64,000 nucleotides of DNA from CAYJDG01 sp964368875 (GTDB lineage: Bacteria; Pseudomonadota; Alphaproteobacteria; Micavibrionales; Micavibrionaceae), in NCBI GenBank assembly GCA_964368875.1, contig CAYJDG010000007.1, positions 1-64,000 of the forward strand, written 5' to 3'. The position numbers and the translations under genes were made by a program. Numbering within the stretch: position 1 is the first letter of the stretch; each line of letters opens with the position of its first letter. Below, piece by piece: positions 32,439-41,834 of the stretch. The notes under the pieces were generated by a model. The model saw nothing but the letters and a program-made list of their open reading frames with translations, made no database searches and had not been told where the DNA came from.

Positions 32439-33458
32439 ATGAACGCGCAGTCAGAGAAATTCGTGTCAGATAAATTCGTAATTGTGACAGGCGGTGCCGG
32501 CTATATCGGCAGCCACGCCTGCAAGGCACTCGCGGCGTCCGGTTATATCCCCGTCACCGTTGATACGCTCGAACATGGCTTCCAGCGTCTGGTGCAATGG
32601 GGACCGCTAGAAATCGGTAACATTCTCGACACGGCTTGGCTCATCACCATCATGGAAAAATATCGCCCTGTGGCAGTGATGCATTTCGCAGGGCTGATCA
32701 ATGTCGGACAATCCGTGCGTGAGCCCGGCATTTATTACGAGACCAATGTCGCAGGCACAATTTCCCTTCTTAATGCAATGACCACGGCGGACATCAAAAA
32801 CCTGATCGTTTCTAGCTCCTGCGCCGTGCATGGCATTCCGCAAAGCGTGCCGATCCGCGAGGGCGACCCTTGCGACCCAATCAATCCTTACGGCCGCAGC
32901 AAGTGGCTGGCTGAGCAGATCATCCGTGATGTCGCTGGGGCGACCAGTATGGCGGTGATGATGCTGCGTTATTTTAATGCAGCAGGAGCTGATCCCGACT
33001 GTCAGACTGGGGAACTGCATAATCCTGAAACGCACCTCATCCCGCTCTGCATCAATGCCGCGCTCGCCGGGAAACCGTTCTCATTGTTTGGAACGGATTA
33101 CGACACACCGGACGGAACCGCGATCCGCGATTATATCCATGTCAGCGATCTCGCCCATGCGCATGTTCTGAGCCTTGAGCATATTCTTAAACATGGCGGT
33201 GTCCACGCTCTCAACCTGGGCACAGGCAAGGGTACGTCGGTGCGGGAAATCATCACTGCCGTTGAGGCGATGGCGAACAAGCCTCTCCCGGTCAATCTTG
33301 CACCCCGCCGAGAGGGCGATCCGCCGGTACTGGTCGCCGACCCTAAAAACGCGATGAATCTGCTGAACTTTCAGCCTCGCCATTCGGATATCATGACTAT
33401 TTTGCAAACGGCATGGGCATGGCATACTAAGGTTCTTGCAGAAGGCCCAGCCCAGTGA
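32439..33458 (+). CDS. galE: UDP-glucose 4-epimerase GalE
   Basis: The 339-residue protein is a short-chain dehydrogenase-type epimerase with GGAGYIGSHACKAL for NAD binding, SSSCAVHG with the catalytic Ser, and YGRSKWLAEQI with the YxxxK pair. TAIRDYIHVSDLAHAHV and NLGTGKGTSVREII are characteristic of GalE. It interconverts UDP-glucose and UDP-galactose for surface polysaccharides. It overlaps the glycosyltransferase start by 4 bases (GTGA), so both likely act in envelope glycan synthesis. Confidence 0.94.
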   Translation: MNAQSEKFVSDKFVIVTGGAGYIGSHACKALAASGYIPVTVDTLEHGFQRLVQWGPLEIGNILDTAWLITIMEKYRPVAVMHFAGLINVGQSVREPGIYYETNVAGTISLLNAMTTADIKNLIVSSSCAVHGIPQSVPIREGDPCDPINPYGRSKWLAEQIIRDVAGATSMAVMMLRYFNAAGADPDCQTGELHNPETHLIPLCINAALAGKPFSLFGTDYDTPDGTAIRDYIHVSDLAHAHVLSLEHILKHGGVHALNLGTGKGTSVREIITAVEAMANKPLPVNLAPRREGDPPVLVADPKNAMNLLNFQPRHSDIMTILQTAWAWHTKVLAEGPAQ

Positions 33459-34374
33459 CCTCTCCCACACCTCATCTCTCGGTCATCGTCCCGTGTTACA
33501 ACGAACAAGACGTTATGCCCGAACTGTATCGGCGCCTGAGCGCCGCGTGCGCGCCTTTCGCCGCGCAAGGATACGAAATCATTCTGATCGATGATGGCTC
33601 GCACGATGCCACCTGGCATATGATCGCTGAGCTGAACGCCAAGGATCCGCGCGTGCAGGGCCTTTCGTTCTCGCGCAATTTCGGTCACGGCATGGCCCTG
33701 ACCGCAGGCCTTGATATGTGCCGGGGCGACCGGGTGCTGATCATCGACGCTGACCTTCAGGACCCGCCCGAGCTCTTGACCCAGATGATGGCGACCATGG
33801 ATCAGGGTGCAGATGTCGTTTACGGCAAGCGCATCAAACGCGAGGGTGACAGCTGGTTCAAGCGCGCTTCAGCGGCGTTTTTCTATCGTCTGCTTAACAA
33901 ACTCAGCGCCGTGACCATGCCGGAAGATACAGGCGACTTCCGCCTGATCAGCCGTAAGGTCGTCAACGCGCTGCGCTCAATGCCCGAAACGGCCCGCTAT
34001 ATTCGCGGTATGGTCACATGGGTAGGCTTTAGGCAGGTGCCGCTTGAGTATGAACGCAAGGAACGCTTTGCCGGAGAGACTCATTACACCCTTGAAAAGA
34101 TGCTCAACCTAGCCCTCGATGCGCTGACCGGGTTTTCAAACCGTCCCCTGCGGCTCGCCTTCTATCTTGGTTTCCTGATGCTCGCTTTAAGCGGCGCGCT
34201 GATCCTGTATGTGATCGTCGTCTATTTCATGGATGAAACCGTTCCAGGCTGGGCCAGTCTGGCGGTTCTGATCGTCGGTCTGCAGGCGGTACAATGGTTA
34301 TTGCTCGGGCTGCTCGGTGAGTATATCGGGCGTATCTATCAGGAAAGCAAACACCGCCCGAACTACATCATCCT
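33455..34374 (+). CDS. Family 2 glycosyltransferase (DPM1/GtrB/ArnC-like), 3' end in assembly gap
   Basis: The 306 visible residues contain the GT-A signature: VIVPCYNEQDVMPELY, IILIDDGSHD, GLSFSRNFGHGMAL, VLIIDADLQDPPELL (DxD) and DTGDFRLISRKVV. Two C-terminal membrane helices follow (LAFYLGFLMLALSGALIL and WASLAVLIVGLQAVQWLLL), then LLGEYIGRIYQESKHRPNY. This is the layout of polyprenyl-phosphate hexose or aminoarabinose transferases. It starts at GTG 33455, overlapping galE. Only a handful of residues should be missing, because the RPNY motif is near the usual C-terminus. Confidence 0.9.
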
Positions 34375-34474
34375 NNNNNNNNNNNNNNNNNNNNNNNNNN
34401 NNNNNNNNNNNNNNNNNNNNNNNNNNNNNNNNNNNNNNNNNNNNNNNNNNNNNNNNNNNNNNNNNNNNNNNNNN
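34375..34474. other. Assembly gap (100 N)
   Basis: This is a run of exactly 100 N, the same length as the other four gaps, so the number is a placeholder and not the true distance. It removes the end of the glycosyltransferase gene and the 3' part of the minus-strand gene beginning at 34668. Confidence 0.98.
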
Positions 34475-34668
34475 CCGTTTTGCGCGACGCTCAATTGCAG
34501 ACCGCTCTCCCCAAGAGGGTGAACTTCAACCTTTGCTCCCTTGGGTGCGCGTTCCGCAAGGCCGAGAAGTTGATGCAGAAGGGCGTTAGGGGTAGAGCGT
34601 GATACAGGGGTGATAGCTGTGCGGGCAACGCCGAACTGAAGATTGAGAGCAATAGGATGTGTGGTCAT
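34475..34668 (-). CDS. Unknown protein, 3' part lost in assembly gap
   Basis: ATG 34668 is preceded by a strong ribosome-binding site (AAGGAG, 7 bases). About 64 residues are visible (MTTHPIALNLQFGVARTA, then LLHQLLGLAERAPKGAKVEV). No family is recognised. It lies downstream of the amtB terminator on the same strand, so it should be a separate transcript. Confidence 0.5.
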
Positions 34669-34730
34669 AAGCAACTCCTTTACGCAACAAAGCATCAAAA
34701 ACTAATCATGGTTTGGACGAATCCAGCAAG

Positions 34731-34761
34731 AAAAAAAACGCCCCCGTTTGCACGGGAGCGT
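34731..34761 (-). terminator. Rho-independent terminator of amtB
   Basis: On the minus strand, ACGCTCCCGT-GCAA-ACGGGGGCGT (one mismatch) is followed by a run of eight T. It lies 34 bases after the amtB stop codon. Confidence 0.9.
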
Positions 34762-34794
34762 CTCAAGTTTGAGGAATGTAGAAACTAGAACCTG

Positions 34795-36204
34795 TTAAAC
34801 GCGCTCCATCTTGCTGGTTGCAAGATTAGGGGCTTCACCACCGCCGCCGCTGATCGATGCCACTGGCGCGCTGGACGCCCACGGGATGGTTTCGCCGTGC
34901 AGCGCGAGATCGAGACCGCCGCGCTCAACTTCGGGGCGGACGCGAATATATTTGAAAGCAGCGACGAGGCGCAGCAGCAGGAAAGTCGCCGAGGCGGAGT
35001 AAAGACAGGTGACCGCGACGGCGAGGAACTGCGCGATGATCTGCTTGCCGTTGCCATCAACGAGACCCGAGGCCGACGACACGGTTGTCGTTGCGAACAC
35101 ACCAGTCAGCAGCGCACCGATAATCCCGCCGACACCGTGAATACCAAACACGTCGAGACTGTCATCGTATTTCAGCCAGGCCTTGAGCCACGTAACCGCA
35201 AAGTAGCAGCCGAAGCCAGTGACGATACCGATGGCGAGCGAGGCCGGAAAGGTGACGAAACCAGCCGCAGGCGTAATCGCGACGAGGCCGGAAACGAGAC
35301 CGGAGAGCGCGCCGACGACGCTGGCTTTTTTCTTATGCAGGAGCTCAATGACGATCCACGTGATGCAGCCCATGGCCGCAGCAGAGTTGGTGACAAGCAT
35401 CGCCATCCCGGCACTGGTGCCGGCGGTCAAAGCGGATCCGGCGTTAAAGCCAAACCAGCCAACCCACAATAAGCCCGTACCCATCAGAGACATAACGAGG
35501 TTGTTCGGCGTAGAGACCGTTTGCGAGCCGTAATCGATGCGGCGACCGAGATAGAGAGCGCAGACCAGACCAGCGATCCCGGAGTTGATATGAACGACTG
35601 TGCCGCCAGCGAAATCCAGCGCATTACCAAAGCCCAGGAAGCCCGCATAACCATCCATGCCTATGCCACCAAGGAACCCACCCGGACCCCAGACCCAGTG
35701 AGCGATCGGAGCATACACAACAACCATCCAGAGCGGTGCAAGCACCAGCACCGAGGTAAACTTGATACGGTCGGCGACCGAGCCGAGCAAGAGCGCGGTC
35801 GTGATCATCGCGAACGTCATCTGAAACATAATGAAGACGCTTTCAGGAATTGTCCCGATGAGAGCGTCCGGCGTAAGTTTTGTAAGAAACGCATTCGAGG
35901 TGCCGCCGATAAAGCCGTTGCCTTCGGAGAAAGACAATGTGTACCCGATCACCGGCCACGCGACCCCGATCAAGGCGCAGACCGCGAGGGTCTGCATCAG
36001 CGTGGCAAGCACGTTATCTTTTTTAACGAGGCCGCCGTAGAACAGGGCGAGGCCGGGAATGCTCATCATCAAAACGAGAAGCGACGAGACCAGCATCCAC
36101 GCGGTATCACCGCTGTTGAGGACCGGGTCGGCGGCCAGAGCCTGACCGGGAAAAATGCCTGAGAAGAAACCTGCGACGGCGAGCGTGAGTGCTGCTTTTT
36201 TCAT
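34795..36204 (-). CDS. amtB: Ammonium transporter AmtB
   Basis: The 469-residue protein has a signal peptide (AVAGFFSGIFPGQALA/AD) and 11 membrane helices. Family marks include GDTAWMLVSSLLVLMMSIPG, ALFYGGLVKKDNVL, FAGGTVVHINSGIAGLVCAL with a pore His, and DDSLDVFGIHGVGGIIGALLTG with the second pore His. It imports ammonium. The usual partner glnK is not seen; the upstream flank is cut by a gap 57 bases before the start. ATG 36204 has AAAGG upstream; the longer frame runs into the gap and is not used. Confidence 0.95.
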   Translation of the reverse strand: MKKAALTLAVAGFFSGIFPGQALAADPVLNSGDTAWMLVSSLLVLMMSIPGLALFYGGLVKKDNVLATLMQTLAVCALIGVAWPVIGYTLSFSEGNGFIGGTSNAFLTKLTPDALIGTIPESVFIMFQMTFAMITTALLLGSVADRIKFTSVLVLAPLWMVVVYAPIAHWVWGPGGFLGGIGMDGYAGFLGFGNALDFAGGTVVHINSGIAGLVCALYLGRRIDYGSQTVSTPNNLVMSLMGTGLLWVGWFGFNAGSALTAGTSAGMAMLVTNSAAAMGCITWIVIELLHKKKASVVGALSGLVSGLVAITPAAGFVTFPASLAIGIVTGFGCYFAVTWLKAWLKYDDSLDVFGIHGVGGIIGALLTGVFATTTVSSASGLVDGNGKQIIAQFLAVAVTCLYSASATFLLLRLVAAFKYIRVRPEVERGGLDLALHGETIPWASSAPVASISGGGGEAPNLATSKMERV

Positions 36205-36261
36205 GTCATGAGCCTTTCGAATAGCTGCTATGCGAAAATAGCTACCGTGCAGCGCACCAAA

Positions 36262-36361
36262 NNNNNNNNNNNNNNNNNNNNNNNNNNNNNNNNNNNNNNN
36301 NNNNNNNNNNNNNNNNNNNNNNNNNNNNNNNNNNNNNNNNNNNNNNNNNNNNNNNNNNNNN
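36262..36361. other. Assembly gap (100 N)
   Basis: This is a run of exactly 100 N of unknown true length. It lies upstream of amtB on one side and truncates the 5' end of the permease gene on the other. A glnK gene, if present, could be hidden here. Confidence 0.98.
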
Positions 36362-37192
36362 ACTGCCATCCCGCTCATTCAGGAACGAATGAAGGCTGAC
36401 GGGTTTGCGGTTGCGTTCTGGGTCAAGGTGGCCGTTGTCGTTCTGACCTGCCCGTTCGCGTTTTATTTTGGCTTTCCCGAAGACCCGAAATTTTACGGCG
36501 TGATGGCGATCACGGCGGTGCTGTGGTGCATTTCAGATGTGATCTATTTCCGCGCCGTGCCGGTCGCAGGCGCGGGCGTAATCACGCGCGTGTTACCATC
36601 CGCCGTCATTATCAGTTTCGTGATGTGGTTTTTTGTTGATCCGTCGCTGCTGCAGAAATACCTCGATCATCCCGGGCCGTCGCTGGCCATTGTGGCGATT
36701 ATTCTTCTCGCGACGTTGTTTGCGACGCTGATCCATAAAGACCCGGTCTCGTGGCAGGGCTTGCGGCTGGTATGGTTCGTGATCTTCGCGGCCTGCGTCG
36801 GACCGGTGATAGAGAAACTTTCACTCGGCTACGCGCCCGGCAAGCAGGCCCCATATGCGTTCATGTTTTGCCAGAGCCTGATCATGCTTGGCTTTTGGAG
36901 TGTTTATTATTTCGTGCGCAAACCGCTACCTGTAGCCGTGCTCTTTTCAAAAAATTCTTTGCAGACCGGACTTGCCATTGGCGTGGTGGCGACGCTGGTT
37001 CTGTCCCTCAAGACAATTGCGCTGGTGAGCGTCGAGCAGCCTGCCTTCCTGTCCGTGTTGCTGTTCACCGATGCTCTGTGGGTTCTGCTGATCTACCGCC
37101 TGACAGGGCGCGAGGATAAAAGCAATGTCTGGGCTGGCCTCGGGATTGTCGCCTGCGCGATCACCTTAATTCTGGTCAAAAGTCAGGTCTGA
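36362..37192 (+). CDS. DMT/EamA-type permease, 5' end in assembly gap
   Basis: The frame is open right from the gap (TAIPLIQERMKADG), so ATG 36389 is probably internal and the true start is lost. The 276 visible residues form about nine hydrophobic helices, with the DMT-like spacing of two five-helix halves (for example VIYFRAVPVAGAGVITRVLP and SVLLFTDALWVLLIYRLTGRED). The substrate is unknown. Confidence 0.7.
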   Translation, partial: TAIPLIQERMKADGFAVAFWVKVAVVVLTCPFAFYFGFPEDPKFYGVMAITAVLWCISDVIYFRAVPVAGAGVITRVLPSAVIISFVMWFFVDPSLLQKYLDHPGPSLAIVAIILLATLFATLIHKDPVSWQGLRLVWFVIFAACVGPVIEKLSLGYAPGKQAPYAFMFCQSLIMLGFWSVYYFVRKPLPVAVLFSKNSLQTGLAIGVVATLVLSLKTIALVSVEQPAFLSVLLFTDALWVLLIYRLTGREDKSNVWAGLGIVACAITLILVKSQV

Positions 37193-37250
37193 TACTTGTG
37201 AGAGCGACGGGCTTCGCCTAGATTAACCTTTTTGAAAGGAAAGTTTGACG

Positions 37251-37385
37251 ATGCTGCACAAATTTGTCATATTACTGTCACTGAGCGTCCTGACGCTCTC
37301 GGTTTCAGCTTGCACCAATACGATCAACGGCGCGGGCAAAGACATGGAAACCATGGGCCGAACGATGCAGGACACTTTTAACTGA
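37251..37385 (+). CDS. Entericidin-like small lipoprotein
   Basis: The 44-residue ORF begins MLHKFVILLSLSVLTLSVSAC, a signal with lipobox VSAC (Cys21), followed by TNTINGAGKDMETMG, the entericidin A/B pattern (NTxxGxGxDxxxxG). Entericidins are tiny envelope lipoproteins linked to stress and lysis control in E. coli. AAAGGAAAG lies upstream of the ATG. It stands between the permease and a small secreted protein. Confidence 0.82.
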   Translation: MLHKFVILLSLSVLTLSVSACTNTINGAGKDMETMGRTMQDTFN

Positions 37386-37433
37386 TGATTTAACCCGGAT
37401 GGCGACCTGAGGCCATCCCCAGAGGAGACCACC

Positions 37434-37700
37434 ATGATTCGCTTTCTGACTGCCCTGGCCCTGTTCAGCCTGACGACCCCGGCTCTTGCAGCTGATGATG
37501 GCGGCTTTGGCACCCAGCGTTTTTCAAGCCAAACCCCGGCGGCCCTCAGCGATGATGCCACCAGCAACCCGGCCACGATTGAACCTGCCGCTGGCACCGA
37601 CGCATCCACCACCCCTGACGATCAGGGTGAAACGGTTGATGTCACCCCTGAGCCGACCACCGCGCCTGACGCCGAGCCTGAGCAACAGCCGACACAATAG
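37434..37700 (+). CDS. Small secreted acidic Pro/Thr-rich protein
   Basis: The 88-residue protein has a clear signal peptide (FLTALALFSLTTPALA/AD). GGAGACC precedes the ATG. The mature part is low-complexity and acidic, rich in Thr, Pro and Asp (DDQGETVDVTPEPTTAPD). No domain is recognised. It is 48 bases after the entericidin-like gene and is followed by a terminator, so the two may share a transcript. Confidence 0.6.
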   Translation: MIRFLTALALFSLTTPALAADDGGFGTQRFSSQTPAALSDDATSNPATIEPAAGTDASTTPDDQGETVDVTPEPTTAPDAEPEQQPTQ

Positions 37701-37721
37701 GCAACCTTACAAGAATTTATA

Positions 37722-37753
37722 AAACAGCCGGACATGACATGTCTGGCTGTTTT
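37722..37753. terminator. Rho-independent terminator
   Basis: ACAGCCGGACATG-A-CATGTCTGGCTGT forms a long stem with one G-T pair, followed by TTTTATTTTAT, 22 bases after the small secreted protein gene. Confidence 0.88.
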
Positions 37754-37821
37754 ATTTTATCGCGCTATACTCTGGTGGTTCGTTATCCCCCGTGCAGCCA
37801 CGTCAGACCACTGTAAACCAT

Positions 37822-38751
37822 ATGGCCAAACCAACCCCAGCTTTCCCCGAGTTCTTGATCATTGGCGCACCGCAAGCCGGAGGCGACACGCTGAAGCTTG
37901 TGTTGCAGAAAGCCGCCAACGTCTGGTTCCCGCCGCTAGACAACTTGCTGATCTATCATCCGTCGTTCAACGTGTCGCGCGTCCTCACCCTGCGCAAGCT
38001 GTATAAAAAGGAAATGGCGTACAAAAAGCGGGACATAGGCTGGCTGCTGCGTTTTTTCCTGCGCATCTCGCCATCGACAAAATGGTATATGTCCCTGTTT
38101 CAAACCAAGGAAGAAGGTTTGCTCAAAGGCGAGCTGAGCGATGAGTATATCAGCCTGCCTTACGACGCGGTTGAGAAACTGCGCCATACCATGCCGGATC
38201 TCAAGATCATCCTGATGATTCGCAACCCCATCAATCGCACCTATTCCAGCATCCGGCATTATTTCGCCAAAGATCCGAAAACGCCGTTTGCCAAAATGAC
38301 GAAGCGCCAGATCGTCGCCGCCATGAACAGCCCCTCGGCCAGAAACCAGTCGGGCTTCAACAAGGCGCTTGATAACTGGGGCACCTTCTTTCCGGCCCGG
38401 CAGATCTTTCTCGGATACTACGAAGACATGCTGAATGATCCCTATAGCTTCTATACGAAGCTCTACGCGTTTCTCGATCTGCCGCCTGAGACCCCTATCC
38501 TGGATATCGTTCCGCCCGCGGAGCCGGCGTTCCCCGAAGGACTGTATAAACATCTCAGCCCCTTCTACCGTGAAGAGATGGAAGCCCTGATAGCGCGCGT
38601 GGGTGGAGCGGCACGGACATGGACGTTACCATCTGCGCCGGAGGCAGCGGCGACGGCCCCGGTCAGCAAACGCAGCCATATCCGGACGCGGATTCCCAAA
38701 CCCGCCCCGGATGCAGCCCCCGCGCCAGAGCCTGAACAGAGCTCCAAATAG
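37822..38751 (+). CDS. PAPS-dependent sulfotransferase family protein
   Basis: The 309-residue protein has the two cofactor elements of sulfotransferases: a 5'-phosphosulfate loop (FLIIGAPQAGGDTLKLVLQ) and the 3'-phosphate site (KIILMIRNPINRTYSSIRHYF). FLGYYEDMLNDPYSFYTKLYAFLDL matches the C-terminal dimerisation region. The tail is Pro/Ala-rich. The 5' loop has AGG where many members have KSGT. It may sulfate a surface glycan, given the neighbouring ligase. ATG 37822 is preferred over GTG 37792 because homologues begin close to the FLIIG strand. Confidence 0.82.
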   Translation: MAKPTPAFPEFLIIGAPQAGGDTLKLVLQKAANVWFPPLDNLLIYHPSFNVSRVLTLRKLYKKEMAYKKRDIGWLLRFFLRISPSTKWYMSLFQTKEEGLLKGELSDEYISLPYDAVEKLRHTMPDLKIILMIRNPINRTYSSIRHYFAKDPKTPFAKMTKRQIVAAMNSPSARNQSGFNKALDNWGTFFPARQIFLGYYEDMLNDPYSFYTKLYAFLDLPPETPILDIVPPAEPAFPEGLYKHLSPFYREEMEALIARVGGAARTWTLPSAPEAAATAPVSKRSHIRTRIPKPAPDAAPAPEPEQSSK

Positions 38752-38771
38752 GGCCGGAACAGGCGCATGCC

Positions 38772-39852
38772 ATGACATCCCTTTCCCCGCAGATTGCGCG
38801 CCCGCTTTCAGCAAAACTTTGGCCCGGATTTCTGATTGCGCTCTGTGTGCCCCTCGCGCTTAGTCTCTTTTCACCCTTGCCCTTTGCCTTCTTCGTCCCC
38901 GTGACCGCGCTCGCAGGATTGATGGGCGTGAGGCTAGCAACGGGAGGGTGGCCAGACATCGACTGGCCGCTTTACCGCTGGGTGGCAGCGCTCTGTGCAC
39001 TCGCCCTGCTCAGCACCTGGTGGTCGGTCGATCCGCAAGGGACGTTTGAGCGCGCTTTGAAAACCAGCGCCCTGCTGCTTGCATCCCTGCCGCTGCTCGA
39101 TCTGGCGCGCAGATGCCCGCCAGNNNNNNNNNNNNNNNNNNNNNNNNNNNNNNNNNNNNNNNNNNNNNNNNNNNNNNNNNNNNNNNNNNNNNNNNNNNNN
39201 NNNNNNNNNNNNNNNNNNNNNNNTGACGGAAAGTCAGGCGGCCCAGCTGGCGTTTATCGTCATCATGCTGGCGTGGGGCATGCATGTGATTTTACCGGTC
39301 GCGGGCATTCCTTTGGTATTCGGGACGCTTGCCGTGCTGCTCTGCCTGATGCCATGGATCGCCCCGATTGCTTTCGATACGTTGGCAGACAAGCTCACCG
39401 AGTCCAGCCGGATTGCGGCGCGGGCGTCCTCAAGCGCACGGCTGGAGAACTGGGATTTTATTTCCCGCAAGATCATCGAGAACCCATGGCGCGGCTTCGG
39501 CATGGATGCGACCCGTGCGATCACTGATTTCAAATCTGAAAAACTTTATTTTGCCAGCAACCGCATCATGCATCCGCATAACTTCGCGCTGCAGGTGTGG
39601 ATCGAGTTCGGTCTCCCGGGCGTGATCCTGACCTGCGGATTTTTAGGTTTCATCCTGCGCCGCCTGCTGAAGCTGCCGCGCCCGGGCCAACGCCTGCCCT
39701 TCGCCATTTTCTGCGGCGGGATCACGTTCCTGTTCCTGTCATGGTCGATGTGGTCGGCGTGGTTGCTGGCGCTGTATATCTATCTCAGCGCAGGGTTGCT
39801 TTTGGCAGCAAATACCACGCCTGCCCCTGCGACTTCATCGCCCCCGCAATAG
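38772..39852 (+). CDS. O-antigen ligase-like membrane protein, interrupted by assembly gap
   Basis: Two frames separated by a 100-N gap (39124-39223) belong to one protein. The first part is a hydrophobic N-terminus with LARRCPP just before the gap; the second starts TESQAAQLAFIVIML and carries the Wzy/WaaL hallmark ARLENWDFISRKIIENPWRG, then MHPHNFALQVWIEFGLPGVIL. The frame differs across the gap only because the gap length is arbitrary. The protein joins or polymerises surface polysaccharide. Its end overlaps the convergent mltA by 68 bases. Confidence 0.82.
39124..39223. other. Assembly gap (100 N)
   Basis: This gap of fixed placeholder length lies inside the O-antigen-ligase-like gene. 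The reading frame on either side differs by one base when the 100 N are counted, which shows the true length is not 100. Confidence 0.98.
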
Positions 39853-40951
39853 CTTCGGCCTCTGGACCGAAGCCCCAGAAAACATCCCCGCGGACCGGGC
39901 CGCGAATGGCGCCGCCTGTATCTTGAGCAACCATCAAACGCCGGACCGGAGGGTCGGTTGGGCGGGGCGGCGCTGCTGCTACGAACACGGGAATGCCATA
40001 TGGGATCAAAGAATGATCGACGGCGAGTGAGCGCCCGGCCGTGAGCGCGAGGCCCTCGCCTCCAATCGCGCCCTCTTTGTCCATTGTGCGAAAAAAGACA
40101 TAGGACTTGTTGGTGCGCATAATCTCTTTGCCTTCGACCGGGTTGGCCCCAAGCCACGCACGGATCGATTGCATGGAGACATCGTCTTTGCCCAGATGGC
40201 CGCGCTTCACCAATTCCTTGCCGATCGCATAATAAGGATGGCCGTTCTGGCCGTCATAGCCGACCTGCAAAGTCGTGCCATCAGTAAGCGTGATCACGCC
40301 CGAGCCCTGCACCTGTAGGAAAAACGCATCGACGGCGCTGTCGACATAGACGAAGGGTTTGTCCTGGGCTGGCGGCAGTTTGCCGTCTTCGATCGCGGCG
40401 CGATCTTCATAAGGCTTGAGCAAACCGTCTTTGACTCGGCCCGCGATACGCTGGCCTTTCAGCTCATCACGGAATTCGCCCAGATTGACCATGACGAGAT
40501 CGTCCGGTTTGGCACGCAGCGGGATCGTATAGATGCCGCCCGGCGTGCGCGAACCGCGCAGAGAGGCCTGATAATAACCCGTAAACAGGCCCTCAGGCAC
40601 GCCGTCCGCGGTCGCCTGAACCGGGGTGAAATTTTCTTCGAAATACTGGCGGGCCTGCGCGGGTGTAGCGCTCACCGGAAGCTTGCGGCAGGCGGCCTGC
40701 CAAAGGGCGGTCTGACCGACCCAGTCAGAAGACATGCCCGGTTTCTGCGTCGCATCGATTTTCAAAATGCGGGCGCAGCTCTTGGCAAAGGCAGGAAGTG
40801 CGGCGGCGGTATCGTCCTGCGCCCAGCCGGGCAGACCGGCAAATGTCGCGGGGCGGGTGACGAGCTTGGCATTCACCTCAGGCGGCTTGGGGGCAGGCGT
40901 CGCGCAGCCTGCGAGCAGGGAGATCAAAAGAAAAGAAAGGATTCGGCGCAT
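39785..40951 (-). CDS. mltA: Membrane-bound lytic murein transglycosylase A
   Basis: The 388-residue protein starts at ATG 40951 with a lipoprotein signal (LLISLLAGCATP). It contains the MltA core GLFTGYYQASLRGS, PLRAKPDDLVMVNLGEF, FFLQVQGSGVITLTDG and RLMVAQDTGGAIRGPVRGDVFWG with the catalytic Asp region. It cleaves peptidoglycan to anhydromuropeptides at the outer membrane. It follows the Tim44-like gene by 4 bases, a pairing common in alphaproteobacteria. Confidence 0.95.
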   Translation of the reverse strand: MRRILSFLLISLLAGCATPAPKPPEVNAKLVTRPATFAGLPGWAQDDTAAALPAFAKSCARILKIDATQKPGMSSDWVGQTALWQAACRKLPVSATPAQARQYFEENFTPVQATADGVPEGLFTGYYQASLRGSRTPGGIYTIPLRAKPDDLVMVNLGEFRDELKGQRIAGRVKDGLLKPYEDRAAIEDGKLPPAQDKPFVYVDSAVDAFFLQVQGSGVITLTDGTTLQVGYDGQNGHPYYAIGKELVKRGHLGKDDVSMQSIRAWLGANPVEGKEIMRTNKSYVFFRTMDKEGAIGGEGLALTAGRSLAVDHSLIPYGIPVFVAAAPPRPTDPPVRRLMVAQDTGGAIRGPVRGDVFWGFGPEAEAIAGAMKSQGQAWYLLPKATLR

Positions 40952-40955
40952 GGGG

Positions 40956-41696
40956 TTATTCAGTGCTTTTGCCGGAATCAGGGATCGGAGTCTTGTGCTC
41001 TTCGACGACATCATCGGCAGTTTCATAAAGCAGCCAGGTCGGGTCCTTGCTGCGCGTGTCGCGCCCGAAGGTCCAGACATCGGTCATTTCAGTGACGCGG
41101 TCAGGATTGCCCGAAGTGATCTTGCCATCGCGGTCACGAATGACGCAGGTTTCCTGCGCCGTAAATCTGATCTTGATCAAAGCGAGACGGTCGAACATCC
41201 GCGCATCGGTGAGTTCGGCCTTGCGCACGGAATGAATTTCCGTCTGCACGGTTTCACCGTTGGCGCGGCGCTGTTCAATTACCTGCGCGAAGGTGTGGTA
41301 GACATCCGGAGCCAGCAATTCCTGCAAAGACTCGAGATCGCCTTCGGCAAAAGATTCGACGATCAGCGGGAACGCGTCACGGGCTCCAGCCACAAAGCGG
41401 TGCGGATCGAAGCTGCGGTCGGCGCGCATGATCTGTTTGAGGCCTTCTTCGACGGCTTTATCGGCAAATTCTATCCCCTGAAAGGCGGAGATACCGCTAT
41501 CGGCGATGGCGAGGCCGCTATCGGTCACATCCACCAGACTGCCGCGTTTATCGCCAAACGGCGCCGCGGTATCGGGTTTCTGTTCGAGGGGATTGGGGCG
41601 CTGGCGCTCAGATCCGGTGCGGGTGCCGAGCGTATTGCGCAGCCAGATGATCAGCACGGCAGCAATCACAATGTATAAAAGCAGATCGACAGGCAT
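40956..41696 (-). CDS. Tim44-like domain membrane protein
   Basis: The 246-residue protein has one N-terminal membrane helix (LLLYIVIAAVLIIWL), a charged linker, and a Tim44-like domain from about residue 90 (FVAGARDAFPLIVESFAEGDLESLQELL, then VTEMTDVWTFGRD and DPTWLLYET). The family is related to mitochondrial Tim44 and sits near protein translocation genes; divergent secB is 138 bases away. Confidence 0.9.
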   Translation of the reverse strand: MPVDLLLYIVIAAVLIIWLRNTLGTRTGSERQRPNPLEQKPDTAAPFGDKRGSLVDVTDSGLAIADSGISAFQGIEFADKAVEEGLKQIMRADRSFDPHRFVAGARDAFPLIVESFAEGDLESLQELLAPDVYHTFAQVIEQRRANGETVQTEIHSVRKAELTDARMFDRLALIKIRFTAQETCVIRDRDGKITSGNPDRVTEMTDVWTFGRDTRSKDPTWLLYETADDVVEEHKTPIPDSGKSTE

Positions 41697-41834
41697 AAAC
41701 AGGCATCCCTCGGTTCATCATTCTTCCTCTAACATACCCTGAAACCGGGGATTTTCCAGCCTTTAATGCGGGCGCACAACTGGACGGGCCCGCGCAATTC
41801 TGCTAACCAGAGCCTGAACAACAAGGACTACGCC

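Noticed and set aside
38772..39852. Frameshifted or split O-antigen ligase pseudogene
   Set aside because: The apparent frame change falls exactly on a 100-N placeholder gap; both parts are intact up to the gap.
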